Positions 26,608-34,406 of a DNA stretch of 40,113 bases are shown here, piece after piece. Under the pieces are notes generated by a model. The model was not told where the DNA came from, did not search any database, and saw only the letters and a program-made list of their open reading frames with translations. Each line of letters begins with the position of its first letter. Within the stretch, counting starts at the first letter, position 1. The position numbers and the translations under genes are program-made. The DNA is from an uncultured Lewinella sp. (GTDB lineage Bacteria; Bacteroidota; Bacteroidia; Chitinophagales; Saprospiraceae): positions 1-40,113 of the forward strand of contig CAJXOS010000050.1 in the NCBI GenBank assembly GCA_913057725.1, given 5' to 3'.

Positions 26608-26633
26608 TACCTTTACGAACAAACGTTCATTCG
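26608..26633 (+). promoter_or_regulatory. paaZ promoter -7 box with adjoining TetR-type operator
   Basis: TACCTTTA (26608-26615, 7 of 8 of TAnnTTTG) is directly followed by the imperfect palindrome CGAACAAACGTTCATTCG (26616-26633), which ends 12 bp before the paaZ ATG. The palindrome covers the expected transcription start, a place where a repressor would block initiation. The same layout, with 16 of 18 palindrome bases identical, occurs upstream of the enoyl-CoA hydratase gene at 33016-33041. The shape and length resemble operators of TetR-family regulators of acyl-CoA and phenylacetate genes; the regulator is not in the window. Confidence 0.65.
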
Positions 26634-26645
26634 CAATCTTTATTC

Positions 26646-28694
26646 ATGCAGCTGCAACATTACATTGAAGGTAAATGGGTGAATCCTACCCAAGAAGAGT
26701 TCGTCCAACGTGATGCATCTACGGGTGCAGTTATCGGTAGTTGTTCTACGGATGGTTTGGATTTTGGAAGCATTTTGGAGTATGGCCGACAAGTAGGCGG
26801 TCCGGCACTTCGCAAGATGAGCTTTCGTGAGCGTGGCTTGATGCTAAAGCGTTTGGCTCTACACCTCAATGATATTTGTAAGAAGTACTATGCGCTGAGC
26901 TATCAAACAGGCGCTACAAAGGCGGATAGCTGGGTAGATATTGAAGGTGGTATTGGTACCCTATTCGCATATGCAAGCCTCAGGCGTCAACTTGGTGATC
27001 AACGCTGGTATGTGGATGGTGAAATCGCACGCCTTTCCAAAGAAGGTACTTTCGTAGGTACCCACGTGATGGTTCCTCGTCAGGGTGTGGCAGTACACAT
27101 CAATGCCTTTAACTTCCCAATCTGGGGAATGTTAGAAAAGGTGGCAGTGAACTTACTGTCTGGTATGCCAGCGGTGGTCAAGCCTTCCGAAATCACAAGC
27201 TTTCTAACGGAAGCAATGGTACGAGACATTGTTGCTAGTGGCATTCTGCCGGAGGGCAGTCTACAATTGGTGCAGGGGTCTGGTGTAGGCATTCTGGATA
27301 CTGTTGGAAGCCAGGATGTAGTAACCTTTACGGGCTCCGCCAGTACTGGACGCAAATTGAAATCACTCCCTCAGATTACAAACGAAGCGGTACCATTTAA
27401 TATGGAAGCTGATAGTTTGAATGCGGCGATTCTAGGGGAAGATGCAGCTCCGGGTACGGAAGAGTTTGGCCTGTTTATCAAAGAAGTAAGAAGGGAGATG
27501 ACGACTAAGGCTGGACAGAAATGTACGGCCATTCGAAGAATCATTGTACCGGAGCAATACCTGGAAGATGTACAGCTTGCCCTAAGTGCCCAATTGTCGA
27601 AGACAACAGTAGGTGACCCACGTGCTGAAGGTGTACGTATGGGAGCCTTGGTAAGCAAGAAACAGCAGGAGGTAGTTCGTGATCGGATTGCCTTATTACA
27701 GAAGTCTAGTTCTATCGTATACGGCGATCCAGAACAGTTTGAAGTGATTGGTGCTACCGCAAACGAAGGTGCTTTCTGCGCCCCAGTTTTTCTTCGGAAC
27801 GATAACCCACTAAAACATATAGATTCTCACGAAGTGGAAGCTTTTGGCCCTGTCAGTACGCTGATGCCTTATCGCTCATTAGATGAAGCAATTACACTGG
27901 CGAATATGGGTAAAGGGTCGCTAGTGAGTACCATCTGTACCTACGATTCCAACACGGCCCAAGAATACCTTATCGGAGCAGGTGCTCAGCATGGCCGCAT
28001 TTTGATTCTGAACCGAGAGAGTGCACCAGAAAGCACAGGCCACGGCTCGCCAATGCCATTAATGAACCACGGTGGTCCAGGGCGTGCTGGTGGTGGACAA
28101 GAGCTCGGCGGAATGCGATCGGTGAAGCACTACCTGCAAACGGTGGCCTTACAGGGGCACCCCACCATGCTTACCCAGGTGACCCAACAGTTCCAGCCAG
28201 GGGCAGAACGGATCGAGAGTGATATTCACCCATTCCGGAAGCACTTTGAAGATATCCGGATTGGTGATACCATCACTACCGCAAAGCATACCGTCAGCGA
28301 AACGGACATCAATAATTTCGCTAATCTAACGGGTGATCGCTTTTACGCACACGTTGATGCTACTTCTCTCGAAGGCACACCTTTTGAGCAAAGAGTAGCA
28401 CACGGCTACTGGGTTTTGAGCAAAGCCGCCGGCCTATTTGTGGAGCCACGTAAAGGACCAGTCCTTCTAAACTACGGTTTGGAGTCGTGTCGTTTCACTA
28501 AGCCTGTCTATCCAGGGATGACACTTGGTGTTTATCTAACGGCCAAAGAAAAAATTGAGCAGCAGCAACGCGACGATGAGGATTACCGCAAGGGTATTGT
28601 GAAGTGGCTTGTAGAAGTTTACGATGAAACTAAGGAGACAGTGGCCATCGCTACTATTCTGACGATGGTCAAATTACGGGCTGAAAAGGAGTAA
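26646..28694 (+). CDS. paaZ: Bifunctional PaaZ: oxepin-CoA hydrolase and semialdehyde dehydrogenase
   Basis: Acts in aerobic phenylacetate breakdown: the C-terminal hydratase opens the oxepin-CoA ring and the N-terminal dehydrogenase oxidises the resulting aldehyde to 3-oxo-5,6-dehydrosuberyl-CoA with NADP+. 682 residues, the family length. Aldehyde dehydrogenase domain about 1-520 with Glu254 (NMEADS) and nucleophile Cys293 ([10 protein letters not shown]). MaoC-type hot-dog domain about 535-680 with the catalytic Asp564 and His569 in [10 protein letters not shown]. These positions are close to those of the E. coli enzyme (Glu256, Cys295, Asp561, His566). A promoter with a TetR-type operator precedes it. 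The ring-epoxidising paaABCDE genes are not in this window, so they must lie elsewhere if the pathway is complete. Confidence 0.97.
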   Translation: MQLQHYIEGKWVNPTQEEFVQRDASTGAVIGSCSTDGLDFGSILEYGRQVGGPALRKMSFRERGLMLKRLALHLNDICKKYYALSYQTGATKADSWVDIEGGIGTLFAYASLRRQLGDQRWYVDGEIARLSKEGTFVGTHVMVPRQGVAVHINAFNFPIWGMLEKVAVNLLSGMPAVVKPSEITSFLTEAMVRDIVASGILPEGSLQLVQGSGVGILDTVGSQDVVTFTGSASTGRKLKSLPQITNEAVPFNMEADSLNAAILGEDAAPGTEEFGLFIKEVRREMTTKAGQKCTAIRRIIVPEQYLEDVQLALSAQLSKTTVGDPRAEGVRMGALVSKKQQEVVRDRIALLQKSSSIVYGDPEQFEVIGATANEGAFCAPVFLRNDNPLKHIDSHEVEAFGPVSTLMPYRSLDEAITLANMGKGSLVSTICTYDSNTAQEYLIGAGAQHGRILILNRESAPESTGHGSPMPLMNHGGPGRAGGGQELGGMRSVKHYLQTVALQGHPTMLTQVTQQFQPGAERIESDIHPFRKHFEDIRIGDTITTAKHTVSETDINNFANLTGDRFYAHVDATSLEGTPFEQRVAHGYWVLSKAAGLFVEPRKGPVLLNYGLESCRFTKPVYPGMTLGVYLTAKEKIEQQQRDDEDYRKGIVKWLVEVYDETKETVAIATILTMVKLRAEKE

Positions 28695-28720
28695 CTATTG
28701 ATTAGGCCCGAGGTGCTCGA

Positions 28721-28774
28721 CCAATAGCAAGTGGGGTTTAGGTGCTTAGTAGTAGCCCTCCCACGTGCTATTGG
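28721..28774. terminator. Long hairpin between convergent paaZ and the CHU_C hybrid gene
   Basis: CCAATAGCA-GTGGG pairs with CCCAC-TGCTATTGG (28721-28735 with 28759-28774, one internal mismatch). It lies 27 bp after the paaZ stop and about 57 bp after the stop of the opposing gene. There is no strong U-tract on either side, so it is called a terminator on position and symmetry. Confidence 0.6.
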
Positions 28775-28830
28775 ATAGATGCTTTAAGGTGTCCTAATTC
28801 TGTCTACCGTTCCGGGATCTAGTCTTCAGA

Positions 28831-29799
28831 TTAATCAAAGCAATCCAAAGTCTCGCCAGAATCTATTTCGCTGCTAAAGGTGCCGGCTGACGGATCAAAC
28901 TGAGTAGAAAAAATGCAGGAACCTAAATTAAGTGGTTCGGCTACTCCGGCAGGTTCTGCACAAGGCAAGCAACAAACAACTCCATCGTACCGATCTGTAG
29001 TATTATCATCAGCCGTAATCTGAATACTATACAGATAGCGGGCAGGTACAATCGTATCGTTCACGACCCCGTCCCAACCAGTAGTAGGCGTAATATTAGT
29101 GATGTTGGTAGCGAGGAAAACGATGCTGTCATTTTCTAATCCTCGAATCTCGAAGGTGTCGATCTGGGCAATGCCAGGATTTGCTACAACTTGGAAGAAG
29201 TCGTTGACGCCGTCTCCATCAGGGGTGAAGGCGGATGGGATAAAGATATTTCCATCGCCCAAGGCGGATAGGGTAGGAGATAGGGCACAACAGCTAATCG
29301 TGTCTGATTCATCATCCAGAAAAATATCATCCTCCTGGGAAGTAGCCACAAAGGCAAAAACACTCACGATCATTAAGCTCACACTCGCATAGGTGCGCAC
29401 CGCCGTTCTGTTTAGGCGAAGGCCAGCTCCTCCTTTTAGTACCCAATAAGTAATGGGCAAGATGGCAAAAGCCCATAAATCAGAGTAATCCACGACTCGG
29501 CTGATTTGGTACCCTGGAAGCTCATTAACCAAAGCGATAAAGGAATCCGCCAGCGGAGATTTCCACAAAGTGAAACCAAGAATGGTTAGAATAATAGGCC
29601 ATTCTAAGTGCTTAAACCGGAAGATAAACTGCAGGAACAGTGGGAAGATCAAAACGCCTGCAAAGTCGGAGAGCTTGCCGGTAAGTGCATTGCCAAAGGT
29701 AGCCTTTAGCCAATGATCGTTAAGGAGTAATACAGAAAGGCCTAATAAGAACGCGAAATTCAGCAGGTAGTGACTACGAGGGGTAGAGATTGGCGTCAT
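28831..29799 (-). CDS. Five-span membrane protein fused to a gliding-motility-associated (CHU_C-like) domain
   Basis: 322 residues. Residues 1-155 carry about five membrane spans (11-27, 45-62, 67-81, 106-122, 137-154) with the motif NDHWLKATFGNALTGKLSDF seen in small membrane proteins of unknown function. After an acidic linker, residues 186-202 read FIPSAFTPDGDGVNDFF, the hallmark of the CHU_C domain (normally N-A-F-T-P-N-G-D-G-x-N-D), followed by the beta-rich remainder and a Cys-rich segment (VVCCLPCAEP). CHU_C domains normally end exported proteins and direct them through the type IX system; here it is attached to a membrane domain, with about 120 residues after the motif. Its start codon is buried in a perfect 17-bp inverted repeat. 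Function unknown. Confidence 0.8.
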   Translation of the reverse strand: MTPISTPRSHYLLNFAFLLGLSVLLLNDHWLKATFGNALTGKLSDFAGVLIFPLFLQFIFRFKHLEWPIILTILGFTLWKSPLADSFIALVNELPGYQISRVVDYSDLWAFAILPITYWVLKGGAGLRLNRTAVRTYASVSLMIVSVFAFVATSQEDDIFLDDESDTISCCALSPTLSALGDGNIFIPSAFTPDGDGVNDFFQVVANPGIAQIDTFEIRGLENDSIVFLATNITNITPTTGWDGVVNDTIVPARYLYSIQITADDNTTDRYDGVVCCLPCAEPAGVAEPLNLGSCIFSTQFDPSAGTFSSEIDSGETLDCFD

Positions 29800-29838
29800 A
29801 ATTGATATTTCTAGTGAGTGTTATCAATTATGACGCCA
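29791..29838 (-). promoter_or_regulatory. Perfect 17-bp inverted repeat sequestering a start codon
   Basis: TGGCGTCATAATTGATA (29791-29807) is the exact reverse complement of TATCAATTATGACGCCA (29822-29838), with a 14-nt loop. In the minus-strand transcript the 3' arm contains the ATG (29797-29799) of the membrane/CHU_C gene, so start codon and leader would be paired. It also lies 13 bp past the stop of the E1 gene, so it could be a 3'-end hairpin for that gene, but no U-tract follows. Confidence 0.7.
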
Positions 29839-29850
29839 GTTCTGGAGAAA

Positions 29851-31923
29851 TTAATATGCCAGTAGTTGTTTTAACATTTCTTCCACCTTGTCAGCATTAG
29901 GTAGCATGGTGGCTTCTAGTGTGCTGTTTAATGGAATGGCTGGCATGTTTTCTGAACCCATAGTTCGTACTGGTGCATCCAATTGCTCGAAGCAGTTTTC
30001 CTGAATACGTGCGGCTATACTCTGGGCGAAGGTGTTGTTGACAGGCTCTTCTGTCAAAACTAGAATCTTACCATGGCGATGAGCAGCGTCATAGATGTAA
30101 GTCTCATCTAGCGGAGCGAGCGTACGGAGATCTACCACCTCAATCTGGCCAGGGAAAGCCTTGGCCGCATTAAGCGCCCAATGTACTCCCATTCCATAGG
30201 TAACTACGACCGCACTGTTTCCTTTATCGATTTCTTCAGCTTTAGCCTCAAGCGGAGAGCTGGCCTTACCAAATGGCAGAACATAGTCGGCCGCTGGTTC
30301 TACGGTCCGAGCGGCATCAGTACCCGGTACTTTCGACCAGTAAAGACCTTTATGTTCGAACATCACCACCGGATTAGGGTCGTGATAGGCTGCTTTCAGT
30401 AGACCTTTGAGGTCAGCACCATTACTTGGGTAGGCAATCTTTACTCCACGAATATTTGCAACGACAGACTCTACGCTGGAGCTGTGATATGGTCCACCAC
30501 TACCGTAAGCACCAATTGGTACGCGTAGTACCATACTCACCGGCCACTTGCCATTGGATAAATAACAAGACCGGCTAACTTCCGTAAATAACTGATTGAG
30601 GCCTGGCCATATATAATCTGCAAATTGGACCTCTACAAATGGCTTGAGCCCCACTGCCGACATACCTACGGTACTACCAACAATAAAGGCTTCTTGTATT
30701 GGTGTATTGAAAACACGCTCATCCCCAAACTTTTGGGCTAGGGTTGCCGCTTCGCGAAATACGCCACCCAATCGGGCACCTACATCCTGACCGTACAATA
30801 AGCACTCTGGATGTTCGCACATCAGTTCCTCGATGGCATGCAAGGCGGTATCTACCATCACGGTAGGTGCATTCCCTTCTGGACTTCGCTCGCCGGACTC
30901 TTCCTGGATTGGTGTCTCTACAAAATCATGCGTAAAGAGATCTTCTGGCCGTGGATCTTCCGCGACTTTAGCCAACTCAAAATCAGCTTCTACCTCCTCG
31001 CGCACTTCCTTTTCAATTCGGGTAAGTACACGTTCGCTCACACCATTTTCTAGAAGGTAATCACGAAGTTTTGGATATGGATCGCGTGTTTGTTGTTCTT
31101 CCAGATCATCACGGTACCATTCTTTTCTCACACCACTGGTATGGTGATTAAGTAGTGGTACAGTGGCATGTACTAAGAACGGACGACGTTCTGCGCGTAC
31201 CGTTTCTAATACTTGCGTCATCGCCATATAACACTCGGCAAAGTTGCTACCGTTGACCCTAACCACTTCCAGGCCATGGAATCCCTTTGCGTAGTCTGCT
31301 GCATCCTGAGCACGAGTTTCCTCTGCATTGGCAGAGATATCCCATTCGTTATCCTGAACCACATATACGATTGGGAGCTGGCGTAAGGCCGCCATCTGGA
31401 AAGCCTCAGCTACTTCGCCTTCCGTTACACTGGCGTCACCGAGAGAACAAACCGCTACTGGTGCATTCTTCTTGGTCCACTTCTTCATTTTGGTTTGCTC
31501 CTGGTACTGGAAGCCTAGGGCAATACCCGTAGTAGGAATGGCTTGCATACCGGTAGCTGAAGATTGGTGAGGGATTTTTGGCATATCCTCACGGCGCAGT
31601 GAAGGGTGGGAGTAATATGTGCGCCCGCCGGAGAAGGGATCTTCGCGCTTAGCCATCAGCTGAAGCATGAGCTCGTAGGGGCGCATCCCTATTCCGAGCA
31701 ACATGGCATCATCGCGATAGTAAGGCGATACGTAATCCTGTGGCTTGAGTTGCATTCCCACGGCCAGCTGGATTGCCTCGTGGCCCCGGCTGGTCGCGTG
31801 CACGTACTTGGAGACTAACTTGAAGTGCTCCTCATACAGTTCGGCCAATGCCTTAGCGGTGGCCATTTTTCGGAATGCGGTTTTAAGTTCTTTGGTTTTA
31901 ATCTGGTTAATGGTCTTGACCAT
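29851..31923 (-). CDS. Fused alpha/beta E1 component of a 2-oxoacid dehydrogenase
   Basis: Thiamine-diphosphate enzyme that decarboxylates a 2-oxoacid and passes the acyl group to lipoylated E2. 690 residues: the alpha part is about 1-340 with the TPP motif starting GDASVTEGEVAEAF and ending at VVQDNEWDIS; the beta part is about 350-690 with ECLLYGQDVGARLGGVF, FNTPIQEAFIVGSTVGM and PYHSSSVES. Fused E1 chains of this type are common in Bacteroidota and are mostly assigned to branched-chain 2-oxoacids; pyruvate cannot be excluded, so no symbol is given. It is 62 bp downstream of the DUF1841-like gene in the same direction and may be transcribed from the enoyl-CoA hydratase promoter. E2 and E3 genes are not here. 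Confidence 0.92.
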   Translation of the reverse strand: MVKTINQIKTKELKTAFRKMATAKALAELYEEHFKLVSKYVHATSRGHEAIQLAVGMQLKPQDYVSPYYRDDAMLLGIGMRPYELMLQLMAKREDPFSGGRTYYSHPSLRREDMPKIPHQSSATGMQAIPTTGIALGFQYQEQTKMKKWTKKNAPVAVCSLGDASVTEGEVAEAFQMAALRQLPIVYVVQDNEWDISANAEETRAQDAADYAKGFHGLEVVRVNGSNFAECYMAMTQVLETVRAERRPFLVHATVPLLNHHTSGVRKEWYRDDLEEQQTRDPYPKLRDYLLENGVSERVLTRIEKEVREEVEADFELAKVAEDPRPEDLFTHDFVETPIQEESGERSPEGNAPTVMVDTALHAIEELMCEHPECLLYGQDVGARLGGVFREAATLAQKFGDERVFNTPIQEAFIVGSTVGMSAVGLKPFVEVQFADYIWPGLNQLFTEVSRSCYLSNGKWPVSMVLRVPIGAYGSGGPYHSSSVESVVANIRGVKIAYPSNGADLKGLLKAAYHDPNPVVMFEHKGLYWSKVPGTDAARTVEPAADYVLPFGKASSPLEAKAEEIDKGNSAVVVTYGMGVHWALNAAKAFPGQIEVVDLRTLAPLDETYIYDAAHRHGKILVLTEEPVNNTFAQSIAARIQENCFEQLDAPVRTMGSENMPAIPLNSTLEATMLPNADKVEEMLKQLLAY

Positions 31924-31985
31924 GGTTAGGTTATAAAACTTGTGGTTAGTTTCTGCTTATTGAACAACGATGAATCTGCTTTTGC

Positions 31986-32240
31986 TCACTGTGGTGTCGG
32001 AAATTTGGGCAATTGTTCTAGCAAACGCTGATATTCTCCGTTGTTAAACGGCTGGTCGTGATCTATCACATTGCTCATATGGTAAGCAATTACACCGGCC
32101 ATCATTGTTTTGGCTTCTTGCTCAGAATAGCCTTCGCCTAATAGGCGATCAAACGTGGCTGGAACACAGGCAGGTTTTCCGGCACTTAGTTGATCATCAA
32201 CAATGTTCTGGAAGAGCTGTTGCAAGTGTTTTTGAGCCAT
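31986..32240 (-). CDS. Small helical protein resembling DUF1841
   Basis: 84 residues, helical, starting 3 bp after the enoyl-CoA hydratase stop, so translationally close-coupled. The sequence pattern QLFQNIVDDQL..GKP..V..TFDRLLGEGYSEQEA and the ending PFNNGEYQRLLEQLP follow the C-terminal half of the DUF1841 family as remembered; a full profile match could not be run. Function is unknown. The position between a hydratase under a phenylacetate-type operator and an E1 dehydrogenase hints at a link to acyl-CoA metabolism, which is inference. It is too short and well placed to be a chance frame. Confidence 0.7.
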   Translation of the reverse strand: MAQKHLQQLFQNIVDDQLSAGKPACVPATFDRLLGEGYSEQEAKTMMAGVIAYHMSNVIDHDQPFNNGEYQRLLEQLPKFPTPQ

Positions 32241-32243
32241 CGT

Positions 32244-33014
32244 CTATTTGTTTTTGAATGCCGCAATGGCATTTCGCGTAAAATCAGAAAGAACTAACTC
32301 GCCGCTGATGGCAGCACGAGTATCCAGGAGTTCGTCCCAGTGTTCGGTGCCTTCCCAGCTTGCTCGCTTTAATTCTTTCATAGCGGCCGGACTAGAACTA
32401 GCTAGCTTCCCTGCCAATGCTTGCAGGTACTCATCCATTGCTGCAGCATCGTCGAATATAGCTGTGTATAGACCTTTTTCTCTCGCCCACTCAGCAGACT
32501 GAAGAGCTGTGGCATCAATGGCTAACTGTTGGAAAGCACTTTGCCCCATCTTTCTGGCTACTGCCGGCCCCACAACGAATGGGCCAATACCAATAGCCAA
32601 TTCACTGAGCTTGATACCAGCGAAACGTGTCGCTACGCAGTAATCGGTAGCAGATGCTAAACCAACGCCACCTCCGATGGCCTTACCCTGTACTCGGCCC
32701 AACACAAACTTTGGACATTTACGGATGGCGTTAATAACTCGAGCGAAGCCCAGGAAGAATTCTTTCCCAGTGACTTCATCCTGTATGGCCATCAATTCGT
32801 CAAAGCTTGCGCCAGCGCAAAAAGTACGATCGCCTCCACTTCTGAGAATAATGACACGAACTTCATCATTCTGGCCAGCTTGCTCAATTGCTTCTTTCAA
32901 TTGCGCCAGGAGTCGTCCCGGGAGGCTATTATGTGCCGGATGAGAAAAAGTAATAGTGGCAATTCCCTCGGAAATACTCGTCTCAATTTGTCCGAGTAAT
33001 GTCTTGTCTTGCAT
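32244..33014 (-). CDS. Enoyl-CoA hydratase/isomerase family protein, phenylacetate-type regulation
   Basis: 256 residues of the crotonase fold: oxyanion-hole segments CAGASFDEL (66-74) and GKAIGGGVGLA (110-120), then KLSELAIGIGPFVVG (135-149). The second catalytic Glu of classical hydratases is present (Glu138), but the first is replaced by Gly118. This fits an isomerase-like or altered activity more than plain hydration, as with PaaG-type members. The gene begins right after an operator and -7 box shared with paaZ, so it probably acts in phenylacetate or ring-derived acyl-CoA breakdown. It heads an operon with the DUF1841-like gene (3-bp gap) and perhaps the E1 gene. Which of PaaF or PaaG it is cannot be settled here, so no symbol is given. 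Confidence 0.9.
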   Translation of the reverse strand: MQDKTLLGQIETSISEGIATITFSHPAHNSLPGRLLAQLKEAIEQAGQNDEVRVIILRSGGDRTFCAGASFDELMAIQDEVTGKEFFLGFARVINAIRKCPKFVLGRVQGKAIGGGVGLASATDYCVATRFAGIKLSELAIGIGPFVVGPAVARKMGQSAFQQLAIDATALQSAEWAREKGLYTAIFDDAAAMDEYLQALAGKLASSSPAAMKELKRASWEGTEHWDELLDTRAAISGELVLSDFTRNAIAAFKNK

Positions 33015-33015
33015 A

Positions 33016-33041
33016 CGAATGAATGTTCGTTCGCAAAGATA
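33016..33041 (-). promoter_or_regulatory. Promoter -7 box and TetR-type operator of the enoyl-CoA hydratase operon
   Basis: On the minus strand the exact -7 box TATCTTTG (33034-33041) is directly followed by the imperfect palindrome CGAACGAACATTCATTCG (33016-33033), which ends 1 bp before the ATG. The palindrome matches the paaZ site at 16 of 18 positions, in the same orientation and distance to the -7 box. No -33 TTTG at standard spacing was seen. Confidence 0.7.
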
Positions 33042-33177
33042 AAAAGATTTTACCGTCAGCCTGATTTATGTCAGTTTCGTTAAAAAGTCTTAAAAGTGCG
33101 TTAGGGAAGGATTAAACGGGGGTATTGCCTGTACCAAAGCATGGATTTATGCGTCAATAACTGCAAATCACGTAGCC

Positions 33178-33360
33178 ATGCGCAAATTTGTCGATACCAT
33201 AGTCCTTGTCTTCTTACTTATTGGCCCTGCGGTCATCTTGACCTGCGTTCGCCAACCGGAAGGAGAGCCTCAACACTTTTCTCAGGAACAGATTGAGGAA
33301 GAAGAAATGGAGGATGAATCTGACATGCTCGTATGGAATGATGATTTTCCTCGTCCCTAA
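33178..33360 (+). CDS. Small acidic membrane-anchored peptide of unknown function
   Basis: 60 residues. A hydrophobic segment at about 7-23 (DTIVLVFLLIGPAVILTC) is followed by a very acidic, Glu/Asp/Gln-rich tail (QEQIEEEEMEDESD) and a short end WNDDFPRP. The hydrophobic-then-acidic build, the start preceded by an AT-rich region, and its place in a gap between divergent genes make it plausible as a real small protein. No family is recognised and no promoter box was found. A chance frame remains possible. Confidence 0.4.
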   Translation: MRKFVDTIVLVFLLIGPAVILTCVRQPEGEPQHFSQEQIEEEEMEDESDMLVWNDDFPRP

Positions 33361-33427
33361 AGGCTACTCCTGTAAACTCCCAAGTTGAATTATTGCTAGA
33401 GCAATGAACGTCTTTTGCAACAAATTA

Positions 33428-33523
33428 AACCACCGAAGCCACCAAAGGACACCTAAGTTTTTTGAAAAAGATAAGGCATTTAACAGCATCTCAGATATTT
33501 TACCAACTAACCAACTAACCAAC
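33428..33523 (-). repeat. Dispersed repeat copy A at the 3' end of the Fpg/Nei gene
   Basis: A 30-bp head (33428-33457; AACCACCGAAGCCACC then AAAGGACACCTAAG) is followed by an ATAAGGCAT stretch (33471-33479) and a tandem tract of ACCAACTA units (33502-33523) that runs into the gene's stop codon. The head matches copy B at 26 of 30 positions, in the same order and orientation. Confidence 0.75.
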
Positions 33524-34315
33524 CTAATACTTCTTCTGCCACGGCGACGCCCAATAAGTCGTCCTCCCTGCTACCTTCCCAATCTGGACTTTACTTTTAT
33601 TATCTGGTGCGATATGGTCTAAATGGCGCCATTCTTCCCAAAACCAGTTCTCCGGGTATTCTTTGTAGTAAGGAGCTTTTTCTACCGCTTGGTGTAATAC
33701 CTCTATCATTTTGTTGTAAATCTCAACCCGCTTACGCTTCGGCGTTTTAGCTACTACACTCGCTGGGTGTACCTGGGTACGATAGCAAATTTCATCGGCA
33801 TAGAGGTTACCTACTCCTGCTACAAGTGATTGGTTGAGCAAGAACCCTTTAATGCTCGTTTTGCGCTTTCCCATTGCAGCAAGGAATTCTTCTTCACTGA
33901 TGACTAGGGCATCGGTTCCAAGGCCTTTCTCTGCAATGTAGCCATCTCGATCTTCGAGGTAGTGTACGTGGGCAAACTTCCGTGCGTCATCAAATCCAAG
34001 TCGGTTGTCATCAGCAAAGACGAAGGCAAAGCGCTCAAACCGTGGCCGATCCTCCTCTTCTTGATACAGTTTTAGATCACCTGTCATGCCAAAGTGTAGG
34101 AGCACACAGTCGCCATTGTCGAGATCGGCAAAGAGGTATTTCCCGCGACGTAGGGAGCTCACAAAGGTTCTGCCGGCTAGCTTATCCGCAAAGCTGTTCC
34201 CATCCATGTTGCGGATGATCTTGTCATCGTGCACGACCACCTTCATGATTTGCTGTTGCAGCGCAGCGGCATTAAAGTATTGTTGAAAGGTGTGTACTTC
34301 TGGTAATTCCGGCAT
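33524..34315 (-). CDS. Fpg/Nei-family DNA glycosylase with a zinc-less finger
   Basis: Base-excision repair enzyme that removes oxidised bases and cuts the strand by beta/delta elimination. 263 residues. It starts MPELPEV, placing the catalytic Pro2 and Glu3, with Lys59 in SLRRGKYLF, and the helix-two-turn-helix part includes QSLVAGVGNLYADEI. In normal Fpg the C-terminus holds a four-Cys zinc finger; here it reads GKVAGRTTYWASPWQKKY, keeping the finger's Arg (Arg251) but with no cysteines. Zinc-less fingers are known in NEIL1-type enzymes, so it should still be active. Position 8 is His in place of the usual Glu. The gene is bracketed by two direct copies of a dispersed repeat. Whether it prefers 8-oxoguanine or oxidised pyrimidines is not clear, so no symbol is given. 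Confidence 0.9.
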   Translation of the reverse strand: MPELPEVHTFQQYFNAAALQQQIMKVVVHDDKIIRNMDGNSFADKLAGRTFVSSLRRGKYLFADLDNGDCVLLHFGMTGDLKLYQEEEDRPRFERFAFVFADDNRLGFDDARKFAHVHYLEDRDGYIAEKGLGTDALVISEEEFLAAMGKRKTSIKGFLLNQSLVAGVGNLYADEICYRTQVHPASVVAKTPKRKRVEIYNKMIEVLHQAVEKAPYYKEYPENWFWEEWRHLDHIAPDNKSKVQIGKVAGRTTYWASPWQKKY

Positions 34316-34406
34316 GTGGTTCTTTTAGCAAAAGAAACGAGTCGACTAATACATGGTTCATCGGTCAACCCTAATCAATGTCAAATTTTAACTAACCAAC
34401 TAGTTT

